Shown here: in pieces, positions 23,121-32,967 of the stretch
Numbering within the stretch: position 1 is the stretch's first letter
Layout: each line of letters begins with the position of its first letter
Assembly: GCA_964019165.1 (NCBI GenBank)
Contig: OZ025280.1
Coordinates: forward strand, 14,626,428 to 14,690,427
Reading direction: 5' to 3'
Length of the DNA stretch: 64,000 nucleotides
Origin: Mastigias papua
Taxonomy: Eukaryota > Cnidaria > Scyphozoa > Rhizostomeae > Mastigiidae
Notes under the pieces: model-generated
The model's database searches: none
What the model was told of the DNA's origin: nothing
What the model saw: the letters and a program-made list of their open reading frames with translations, nothing else
Position numbers and translations under genes: made by a program

Positions 23121-24016
23121 CCTAAATGTGGATTTCTTTTAATGATATAGTTATGAACTAAATCTGAGACATTTTGTGTATTGATGACTATTATAAATGC
23201 TACATTCAGGCTTGTTTTCTCATCAGAAAGTCTCTCAGCATACTCTTTACACAGTAAACCAGTCTACATTTATTGATGAAATCATTCGTCCAAAGAAATA
23301 CATTATGGTGCAAGTTCAACAAATTCTAACATTAAGTAGAATATTACAATGACAAATATGAATCAAATTTATTCTAATATGTCCAAGTTAAGGCCAAAGT
23401 CAGTTACAAGCTTGTACTCCACAACAACATATTCCGTAACATCTCCTTCAAAAGATGATTTGGTCTACATTTCTGGCTATCGTCATTGAGTGCAAGTTCA
23501 ATTCTTCCAAATTTCTATCAATAGCAAGGGCAAAGCTAATATTCAGTACACACGACTGGTTTTTCTTCGATGTCTGCATAGTGCTTGTCTCGGCCATCTC
23601 AACAACAATCTTCAATACCAAAGATCTATGAAGAAAATGTAGAATAAGTTATTTTACAAGTAAAGATGCTAAGAAAACTGATAGAGCAGCCAGAAAATGT
23701 ACAAACATGATATGTCAAGTCTTCAAAACGATGATATATCACTAATACATACCTATGATATAGCTGCGTAGTGCTGAATACGTGGAATAACAGCAAGGTT
23801 GGTTTTTTCAGCATTAGATTTGCGTTTATAGTTTCTGAAATATAAGTTTTGGCATTTAGGAGGCATCCCAATTAATATGCCTTTGAAGCTTATGTAGGTA
23901 GGCGCGTTTTGTGAAAGACCCCTCCCCTCTTCAGAGTGTTGGTACTTATTGATAAACTATACTATATAATGAATTCATGGCCAGAATTCATTAATCCTTT
24001 TTCTTTCATGCACTAG
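23121..24016. other. no gene recognised
   Basis: Flank of Harbinger B leading to the KDZ-like gene. A minus-strand frame at 23626-23871 has no recognisable motif. The part just before 24017 ends in a splice-acceptor-like sequence (CACTAG). Confidence 0.5.
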
Positions 24017-25710
24017 GTTTGAGAAGCGAACGATGATAAAAGAAAAGAAGATCAGACTTCTTATGAAGATATATGCACAGAAGCCGAATGACCGTAATGA
24101 GATTGCTATCTTAATCAATAGCCTTGAGAAAGATTATGGTGCTGTTGGCCAATTCCTTAAGTGGTGCAACGCCACTTTTAATACTTGGTATGATATTCCA
24201 AAGGCAATCATCGATTCACTACTGTGCTTGTCCTCCGCCTCTCCAGTCGTCTCGTATTTTCCACAGTCCGATTCATTCTTCTCTGCGATACGGTCAATAA
24301 ATAGCGACGTTGGAGGACATGTAGATGCATTATTTGAAGTTCAATGCATTTCACCAATCATTTATGATGCACTGTGCACCTTAAAATCCCCAGTATTGCC
24401 AAAAGAATGGAGTGATCTTTTTGAAGGTCTAGAAAGCAAAAGTAAGGCAACTTTTTCCAGTGCAGCATTTTGTCTACCGCCACCAAATGAGGAAGACACT
24501 TCAGAGACTATGTCCTATTTCCCACATTGGCCTGTTCTTTGTGCCCGTGGAAACTATGAACAAGAGTCTTTGATGCAGCAACAGAAGAAAAGCTGCCTTA
24601 AGAACGCAACTAAAGGAGAGAATCCGTTAATGCCAGGACTATTCACAGTGTACTGCCAACACGGTAAGCCAAGATAGCTATATCCTTCACTACCTGTTTT
24701 GAGACACCATTACTGCATTATAGAAAGTGGACACACTGAGAAATATATACAGAACTTGATAATTTGTATCCATATGTACATAACAGTGAACTGCAATAAA
24801 CCTTACAGTATATTGTGCATATTTAACAAGGGACAGTATAAACAAATACGGATAACATACACCATTACGTAACATGACTACATGAGTGCATTTTAACAGA
24901 TAACAGAGAACGGCAGATGAAAGATCCCTAATCACCTCCTGCAGCATATATGTAATGTTGAAACTAAATTTCGGTTTCTAGGGATTTGCTATGGTTTTTA
25001 GGGAATATCAAGTTCATCTTCAACTAGGCACTATGTTAAATAGAATGCTAACTGTATAGCAATATTCAGTAGTTGCATGCTGCATGGACTACACTTTCGA
25101 TATAGGAAACATAGAAGAGACAGAAGTATAAAGTTGATCGACTTATAAAGTTATTGAAATCAATGAGTATGAATAAGTATTCTTTTCAGCACCAAGCGCC
25201 ATTATCTATGACAGCTCATGTAATCTGCATGCATATAGTTTGAATAGGCATGCTGGATTCTTCAAAACTACATGTTTTGTTGTGGACAGATTCCATTGGA
25301 AAAATCACTCAGGTGGGATATGATGAGAGTTGTCTGAAACTTATTGCATGCTATCTGCAAGATTTTTCTTCACCCTCCTGTAACGTACAGTCAAGGCTAT
25401 AACTATTGCCAGTATGTCTTGCATCATTGAATTGCCAGTATCTCACTACTCCAGAGACTGGAACGTTTAGCATTCTAACATAAAAACTGTATTCTTGACA
25501 GGATGTGCAAAATCATACAACATGTCACGCTATCCTAAATTCAGACAAGTTAACTCACAGATAAATGAGCAAAGAAATGCTGAATTGAAAAAGTTGAAGA
25601 ATCAAGTATCGTACATGACACACGAGCACTTTCTAAAACATGTAGCCATTTTTCTGTGGTATCGAAATGCAAAGGCAGGCAGGGGAAGAATTGTGTCTCC
25701 AAGTACATGA
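24017..25710 (+). pseudogene. KDZ-like transposase gene with introns, one exon damaged
   Basis: Exons inferred from GT-AG signals and reading phase: 24017-24663 (donor GTAAGC), a short damaged exon from 24982 (ICYGF followed by TAG), 25190-25312 (acceptor TTTTCAG, donor GTGGGA) and 25502-25710 (ending TGA). The product contains KGENPLMPGLFTVYCQHG, ICYGF, AIIYDSSCNLHAYSLNRHAG, FFKTTCFVVDRFHWKNH, then QINEQRNAELKKLKNQVSYM and HFLKHVAIFLWYRN. These blocks, in this order, are those of Kyakuja-Dileera-Zisupton (KDZ) type transposases, where a CYGF-like strand is followed by YDxxC and VDRxHxxxH. Phases between exons agree (1/2/1). Upstream exons lie outside or are lost, and the stop after CYGF suggests decay. 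Confidence 0.65.
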
Positions 25711-27819
25711 AGTGGCCTATGACTGCCCATCAGGTGAACTCGTTGTTAGAACATTGACTATATTGATTATATCATTGTATTCATCATTGCAATACCTTGC
25801 AACGTTGCAATACGTCGAAAATAGTGATGAGAACTTTTATAAAAACTGGTATAACACTTACCGAATAGAGAGATGTATTTGAAAAAAAGTAAAGGCAGAC
25901 AAAGAGTAGAAATACTAAACTAAGCATTTAGCATATGCAGCTTGGATCTTTCCACAAGGCTCCTCGCGCAATATAGGGAAATGTCTTTCTCCATATGAAT
26001 CAAATAAGCTATGACCTGTAAGGCAATCAAAACTTGCTTCAGGATACAATAAATAAGAACAAGAAAAAATGCCTTGTAACAAAGTGAACATCGGATAGAA
26101 ATTCTCCTCTGTCTTCTCTTGACTGAATTTGAAGGAATATAGTGTCTTGACAAATAGGGTGAAAATTGTAGCTATTATAAAAGAACACAGTTTAGAAAAT
26201 GACCTCCGGTAGAAGAGCGTATTGCACAACTAGACTTCTGCGCTCAAAGTCCATCCCAGAAAATCGCTTATCGCAGCTCACGATCCTTTCCACCTCATGT
26301 AAGAGGGAAACAACCTAGAAGAGAAGATGGGGAACAGCTTATTGCAAGTACTGAAATTGCCACAGCTACCTTTTCATATGAGAAATCGGGATTTCCTCTC
26401 TAGACAGATGTGCTCCATACCGTGCTTGTCAGAAACCTACACTGAATTGAAGAATCTAGGTAGGATACCATGACAAAATCAATTAGATCTGTAACTTACC
26501 CTGATTGTGTCAAATACCCATGAAAAGAGCTTTGGACAATGGTTCAGCAAGGAAGCTTCATCTTCTTTTCGAGTACCTTGGAATCGAAACGAGAATATCT
26601 TTCCCTTCAGCAAGTTCGAAATATACTGCTAGAAATTGCAAGAAATAACAAGTTACTTAGTTACTTCCCTGACCTGAAACGTACTGCTTACCTATCCTTA
26701 CAATACGGTACAGATTTTCAAAAATTAGTAAAGGAATACACTGAAATTAAACACACTTACTTTTATGCCTGTAGAGTATGACTGGATCAGCCTCTTCATA
26801 CTACCAATTGTCGCAAATGCCTCTAGTCTAGGAACATAAGACAAGACATTAGGTTTGGAATGGTTTCTATTTTATGGCATGTTTGCACTATATAGTAGTA
26901 TATATTTCTAAAGTGCTGTATGTAATTGCTGTAAGAAATCGTCTTTTTTTATTACAGATTAAGAACAACCACACAAAAGGTTAACTCATACAAGTCATGC
27001 GTGAAATAATTAGCCGTTCATGGAAATCCATAATTCATAATTACATTGTCATACAATAGGAAAACATGTGCAACACAATTACTCACACACCAACATCTCC
27101 ATGCAAAATATGGCAACCACAATACCAAGGATCCTCCAGTTGCTCCTCAACTAGCATACCTAAACATTTGGAATGGAAGGATCTTCTGCAATATTTGCAG
27201 CACATCATTCATACATTTTCAGGGATGTCTTCTTCGACATAGTAGCATAAAGCAGACGACGAGCAAACACCTCTACTTACATCTGTCCGCAGCAGTGGGT
27301 AAAACTGCTGTGTCAGTCTTCCCTTCAAATTCACTGCCCACAAAACTTCAACGACCCCCAGCGACTTCTCATGTTCTATGCAATAATGCCGCAGTGGAAT
27401 GGGTGTGTAACACTTAATCGTCACCCCTAAAGACTCTGATACCAATATGAAATGTAGTAATGCTAAAAATCAATCAATGTAGTAATATTGCAGCATCATA
27501 AATAGAGAGTTATGTAGGATATATGTATGGAAGGGGAGGTATCACACTAGTTCAGTAGCAGATACATTTAGAATATGTCTAGACTTTCTGTCGTCTACCA
27601 AACATTGATTCCTTTTTGGAAAACATCATGCATTACAGTCTGTTTGTGGGCTGTGAAGTAGGCAAATCAAACAGGAAAACTCACAAATGTCACTGTCACA
27701 TGGCAAGGAGAGCAAAGCAGTGTTCTTGCAGAATGTCTTTAGGTCTGCATCACTGCCAACATTGTCTGGATAGCCACCAGAAACTTCCTTCAACTGAAAC
27801 AAAGAATGGTACTTAACTA
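25711..27819. other. no gene recognised
   Basis: Overlapping short frames on both strands (25915-26229 minus, 26539-26781 plus, 27046-27417 plus) have no motif I can name. The plus-strand piece at 26539-26781 might be an exon but has no support. Confidence 0.45.
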
Positions 27820-28254
27820 CTAGTCTATCACAAGTAATTAGTCTATCATGGGTAGGAAAACGAATCTTTGGGAATAGTAAATGCATCTTGATGAATATGC
27901 AGTTCACAATCTCCACAGCAGGCAGAATAAAGATATATACAAAGAATCTCTCCTGCGGAGTCCCATATTTAGATATATTTCTAGCAGATGCTATAACTCT
28001 ATTGCATCCAGATTCCATAAGAAACAGCATGATGATAGTACTTTAATGGTACTTAGTTACTTTTTGCGAAACTTTTTCCATTCCTGTACTCCATACTTTG
28101 CACAATAAAGGCGAAGGAACGGCCAACATATCTCTGTCCCATACATATGCATGGAAACTGCGCGAAATAAATCATTGCCATCCTGCAGCACAAACAGTGG
28201 CTCTAAACTTCCAAATACACTGTCAGGAACCTGATGCCGTAACCTGCATGTCAC
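27820..28254 (-). pseudogene. OTU-like cysteine protease fragment, active-site Cys absent
   Basis: The minus-strand frame 28254-28057 includes LQDGNDLFRAVSMHMYGTE, closely resembling the OTU active-site segment GDGNCLFRAxSxxxYGxE found in many deubiquitinase-like proteins, including ones carried by transposons. The nucleophile Cys of DGNC is Asp here. In a neighbouring frame (about 28000-27840) KYGTPQERFFVYIFILPAVE resembles the WGxxxEI-A-Ax-L segment further along OTU domains, and VVKYHSLFQL the strand before the catalytic His. The pieces are in different frames, so it is a decayed copy. Confidence 0.45.
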
Positions 28255-28275
28255 ATGAAAATAAATACATTAATA

Positions 28276-28306
28276 TAGTATGTATGTATGTGTGTGTATG
28301 TATGTG
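28276..28306. repeat. GTAT-type microsatellite
   Basis: Short imperfect run of GTAT and GTGT units. Confidence 0.8.
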
Positions 28307-28381
28307 AATGCGTATTTACTATAAAACTTCTCATACAAGTGACTTTTTTTCTCACCAGAAATGTATATTGTTTCTGAATAA

Positions 28382-28520
28382 TTTGTAGTGCTCTGACTGT
28401 GCTTGATATGGACTATGAGCCATCTTACATATTAATATTTTTCCCTGAGTTCTGACAACTCATTGTGATCAGAACCAGACTTCCCTCCAATACCTTTTAT
28501 ATATTTTAAAAACTTTGTCG
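28382..28520 (-). repeat. direct repeat, copy 1 (coding-like)
   Basis: About 140 bp nearly identical to 30261-30400, same orientation. On the minus strand the other copy encodes KYIKGMRGKSGSDHNDLPEL; this copy keeps most of it with a stop. The adjoining Gypsy gag ends exactly where the similarity begins, marking an element junction at 28520/28521. Confidence 0.85.
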
Positions 28521-29400
28521 TCATTGTGTTGTATCTCGTGTGTATGGCCTACATTTAGCGTTTGTTTTGACTGGATATAAATATTCTTCATCCGAACTTG
28601 AATCTGAATGAGTGAGTGGGCGAAGACTTTTTCTTCCTTTATTGTGCTTATTTGGCCTAGTCTTCCATTTTCCTATTGGTTTGGAAAGGCAAGCGCGAGC
28701 AAAATGATTGAGTTTTCCACACATATTACAATCTTTCCCTTTCGCAGGACAGACAGTATTGTGGTGGGGTGCCCTTCCACAATGGTGACACTGTAAAGCA
28801 GGCTGTGTGGCAGTAATGCGATTTGTTTCCTCTGCACGCCATTCAGGTTTCTGTGCTTCGATTTCCTTTGATTGATAGTGACTAATGTCATCCCTGCGAC
28901 CATCGAGTAGGATGGCTTTTAGGTCATATATTGGGTCCCAAAGTGCTTGTTTCCTTATTCGAGAGGAAGTGCCCCTGATAATGATTTGTTCTTCTAGTTC
29001 GAACGTTAAGCTATCTCCAAACTCACAGGGTACAGCCAATGGTCATAATCGAGTATGATACTGATCCAAAGTTTCTGCGGGTTCTTGGTGGCCTTGTCGG
29101 AAACAGTATACATCATATCTACGATTCGTTTGGGGCTCAAAATATTCGGTGAGCTTATTGTTGGCAGTATCGTAAGCATCGATTGCACCTGTGTTTTCCA
29201 ATTGTCCAAATAGTTCTCTAACACGGGACCCAGCCTGATAGAGCAGCAGTGCACGCTTATGAGTATTATTAGTAATTCCAGCCGCTGTAGTAAACATTTC
29301 ACAATCAGCGAGCCATTTCTTCCACAGTGTGGCAAGACTTGCACCCACCTCTTTGCTGTCTGGGTTGAAGTCAGGGACAGGTTGAAGTGAAATAGCATGT
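28521..29400 (-). pseudogene. Gypsy (Ty3) gag with one nonsense mutation
   Basis: Reading from about 29400, the product contains LWKKWLADCEMFTTAAGI, QYHTRL, then a TGA at 29043-29045, then PLAVPCEFGD in the same frame, two zinc knuckles of CX2CX4HX4C type (CHHCGRAPHHNTVC and CNMCGKLNHFARAC) and a basic tail. The stop is TGA where Gypsy relatives have Arg; CGA to TGA is a methyl-CpG-type change. A primer-binding-like TGGCAACGAG lies upstream near 29427-29436. Nothing of pol follows: the coding region ends at 28521 against the direct repeat, so the copy is truncated. Confidence 0.82.
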
Positions 29401-29436
29401 GATATACCTGTGTCTTCCTTTTTTCACTCGTTGCCA

Positions 29437-30022
29437 GTATAATAGTCTGTATTCTCACGGATATATTGTTATAGAAGTTTGAGACATAAACATAACCATG
29501 TATTTAGTATTTAACATATCACTCTCAGCTACTAACTTCCTAAGTCACATGTCTTTTTGGGCTACCTATTAGGGGGTCTGGTACCCGCTCTATTACATTT
29601 CTGTGTCCAGGAGACTCTTGTTCACTTGCTCTAAGAAGCTTAAAGATAGGCTCTTGTGCCTTTTGTTGCCACACTTTTGAGTAGCCAATCCACACCCTCC
29701 TTATTGTTGAAGAAATCTCCCATCTATGTAGTTAAGGGCAGGCTAGCTCATCCCCACTTGCTTGACCTGATGTTGTGCCTTCACCCACTGAATATCATTA
29801 CATCTTTTAATGATTTGTAGTCTAGCCATGCTTCTATACCTAGGCTCTACTTCCCTCAGTTAAACAACCAAACTGAGACAAACGTATTTATCTTCGTCAT
29901 TGTCATCAAGATTTAGTGGACCATTGGAAGTATTGGCTAGCACTTCTGTGATTTGATTTACTATTGACATCAGCTGGTTATCAAATGTACTCAGCAGATG
30001 GCTTTTTCAGTTGCTTGGACAA
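29437..30022 (-). other. probable decayed 5' LTR/leader of the Gypsy gag; otherwise nothing recognised
   Basis: The sequence directly upstream (minus strand) of the primer-binding-like site should be the 5' LTR, but no second LTR copy was found. Confidence 0.3.
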
Positions 30023-30520
30023 TCATCTCTTTCTTGTTGGGTTGGTCACTGGCATTTTCATTGTAGATGATCCTTGGGGTGATTGCTGCACTGTTCTTGA
30101 AACTACTTCATTGCTACAGCCTTGCTTGTAATCACCTTTACCCTTGTCTTCATCTGGAATTGAGGGTTCCTTCTCTTCATTTTCATCACTCACTTCATTT
30201 TGTTCCACAACAAACAAGTAATCAACCGAATATGGTCTCTTGCATAGCAAAAGACATATGTTTGTAGTGCTCTGACTGTGCTTGATATGGACTATGAGCC
30301 ATCTTACATATTCATATTTTTCCTTGAGTTCTGGCAAATCATTGTGATCAGAACCAGACTTCCCTCTCATACCTTTTATATACTTTACAAACTTGTCTGG
30401 TGGAATATTCATGTTTGATGCTATTTGTTGTGTTTGAACAGAGATATATTGATCTCCAGCACAATACCTGGAATGACATATATTGTAGTGTATAGATATA
30501 GGACATATGGAAAAGTACAA
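30023..30520 (-). other. hypothetical coding segment, unknown protein
   Basis: A 165-residue minus-strand frame. Its middle (PPDKFVKYIKGMRGKSGSDH) is the duplicated segment also found at 28382-28520, followed by an acidic Ser/Glu/Lys-rich tail ending PVTNPTRKR. Repetition within the window suggests a real protein segment carried by a repeat. The start is uncertain and a splice junction just after the duplicated part is possible. No function assigned. Confidence 0.35.
30261..30400 (-). repeat. direct repeat, copy 2
   Basis: Partner of 28382-28520; begins TTTGTAGTGCTCTGACTGTG in both. It lies 1.9 kb away with the Gypsy gag in between. Confidence 0.85.
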
Positions 30521-30705
30521 GGTACAACTGATGGTGAGAGTGCAGACAGATAGTAGAGGAAACCATATATAATACTAATGCACAATAAAATACTAGCAAG
30601 TATGAATTGGAAACTTTTGCGGCACAAACAACATGTGGTTTAAAAGGTGGCTTAATCCTCTATGTTGAAAATTGGGCTTTATGGAGACAATGCCAGTACT
30701 TATAG

Positions 30706-31270
30706 CTTATAGGGGTTAATGTGCTACAAGGGTGGTTTGTATGTGTAAGAGTAGACGCTCCTAAACTTTAGATGTAGTATTGGTCTCCACACTGGATCTC
30801 ATCTAAAGAATGTACAGTAGAGGGAGGAATTACGAGCAGATGTACTTAGTTACAGAGTATCAATACCATCCATGTCCATAAACGTAGCTCTATCGTTAGG
30901 AGGTATAGCGGATGGTAGTTCATAGGTATCTGTGCTGGTATTGCTGATGTTTACGTCCGTCTGCAACATTCTGAATGTCTTGTGACTCATCATTAACTGT
31001 ATCCTATTTGCAGGTTGCCTGTCAGTCATCCATTGTATCCTGTAGGATGGTCTCCTCATCGTTGATAGTGTTGTTAGGTGAATGTGGCTGTACAGCAGGG
31101 TTTTTCCTATGTGGCGTGTGCTCTTCTGTATACATATCCCTAGTAACTAAGAGCTCAAGTTCATTCTGGTGGTGAATGTCATTAAATTGCCGTTGCAATG
31201 ATTGGCGTGTAGAATGGAGCTCCTGCAAGTCCTGTCTGATTTCATAACGATTGTCTGTTGCTGTCAATAG
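30706..31270 (-). repeat. unnamed coding repeat, copy 2
   Basis: Partner of 8826-9400. This copy is better preserved: the minus-strand frame 31267-31022 contains HHQNELELLVTRDMY and HRKNPAVQPHSP, and 31059-30850 ends ATFMDMDGIDTL. The two frames overlap with a shift, so one indel separates them. The protein family is not recognised. Confidence 0.65.
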
Positions 31271-31289
31271 TGTCCATAGAGTTTATTGT

Positions 31290-32576
31290 ATCATTATTGT
31301 ATGCACCTCTCTCCACCATCTACTGCCATTGTTGATACTATGATCTGTCTTGATGGTGTTTTTTGCAGTGATCATCATTTTACAGATTACTTTAAAAGGA
31401 AAGCAACCAAAAAACAGTGTCATGATCAAGCAGCCGCACACAGACGTGAGAGTATCAAAAGTCCTGATGATTATGATAATCCAGAGATTGCATTGGTTAC
31501 TGATCATGGCTTACCTGAGTATGACGAATGGTGGATTGATTTAAAGATCCACTGGGAGTACAGTTAGCTGACAACAGCATATTACTGGCCTATGGTAAAG
31601 GAAGTCTCCACTTTTCAATTTACAACGGAGCAGAAAGAGTGGAGTTCTTTCTAAGCGATGTGCACTTTGTTCCTAAAATTCAAAACAAATTATTGTCTTT
31701 ACCAGCAATGACAGACAAAGGTGCCAGTGTACAATTCAAGGGATAGTTATGTGAGTTAATCGTTAAAGACAAACAGTACACCATTGGTCATAAGGAAGGC
31801 AAACTATTTACATTGAATACTGAACCAGCACATAAATCCTGCATCAGTTCATGTAATGCACATGTAACTTCATTCAAGTTGTGGCACTGTCATTATGACT
31901 GGAAGGATATGACAACCTGAAACGCGTGAAAGGAAAGTCAATGGTTGATGGATTAGCACTTGATCTGAAGGATGAACTGACTGTTGATTGTGAGGGATGT
32001 GCAATAGGCAAGCAAACCCGCCTACCATTTCCCAAGAAGAGCAATCACAGAAGTAGTAAACTAGTGGAGCTCATACACACTGATGTCTGTGGGCCTATGA
32101 ATGGTGAATCGATTGGTGGTTCACACTACTTTGTTTCCTCTATCGATGACTACTCAAGGTATGCTACTGTTCACATGATCAAGAATAAGAGTGAAGTTCT
32201 TAGTACATTCAAAGGGTTTGTAAGTCTAATGGAGATCCTTACTGAACATCGCATACAGGTTTTGAGATCAGACAATGGAGGTGAATATGAAACAAGAGAA
32301 TTTTCTGAGTATTGTCAAAGTCATGGAATTGAAAGGGAAACTACTATTCTGTATATTCCACAACAGAAGTGTGTTGCCGAACGCATGAATCGGACAGTAT
32401 TGGACGATGTGCAATCTATGCTACGCCAAGCAGGGTTGCCATTACGGTTCTGGGCTGAATCTGTATCAACCGCAGCTTACTTTCAAAATCAAAGCCCACG
32501 AGTTCACCTCAAGGACAAGACACCTTATGAATGTCTTCACAAAAGGAAACCAGAAATTGGTCATTTAAAGGTGTTT
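31290..32576 (+). pseudogene. outer Copia gag end, protease region and integrase, 5' part
   Basis: The left end keeps a Lys-rich zinc-knuckle remnant. Around 31545 the frame reads DEWWID and then jumps to LGVQLADNSILLAY, so the DSGAT protease active site has been deleted. A stop lies near 31745 and others near 31918-31925. From 31926 the frame has CEGCAIGKQTRLPFP (zinc-binding segment) and the integrase core with HTDVCGPM, RSDNGGEYE and VAERMNR, so all three catalytic acidic residues are kept. It is cut at 32576 by the inner element. Confidence 0.82.
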
Positions 32577-32843
32577 TATTGACGTTTTCACTTTGCAGTC
32601 AAGGAATCAAAGACAACTTTATTTCTGATTCAAACAACTCATACACACAACTACAATCATAGACTAAATCAAAGTTACAAGGTGTGTATATAGGCCAGGG
32701 AGTTCTTCTAGAAGGTTCTAGTAAATATACTTGTCCTTGAGTTCTCAAAAGGTCTGTTCAAGTATTTGTAGCATGAGGTACAGAGGCTAGTGTTTTCTTG
32801 AATGTTCTTTGTATATAATGACAAGAGTGGTCAATTTCCAACA
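32577..32843 (-). repeat. 3' LTR of inner Copia
   Basis: Begins TATTGACGTTTTCAC and ends TTTCCAACA on the plus strand. It matches 36886-37152 end to end. Confidence 0.95.
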
Positions 32844-32967
32844 CTCCTCCTCACTCACAGTCAGATATATTCCTCAGTCCCATCATACTCCTCAATTTAG
32901 TAAATTGTATCTTGCCAATCCCTTTTGTTAGCATGTCTACAATCATTTCGTCACTTCTACACAATGT

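Noticed and set aside
19110..23915. TTTCACAAAG at 19129 and TTTTGTGAAAG at 23907 as TIRs of Harbinger B
   Set aside because: The match is only about 10 bp, does not extend, and would enclose unrelated BEL/Pao sequence.
28382..30400. The 140-bp direct repeats as LTRs of the Gypsy gag
   Set aside because: The primer-binding-like site at 29427-29436 is 820 bp from the right copy, whereas an LTR should abut it.
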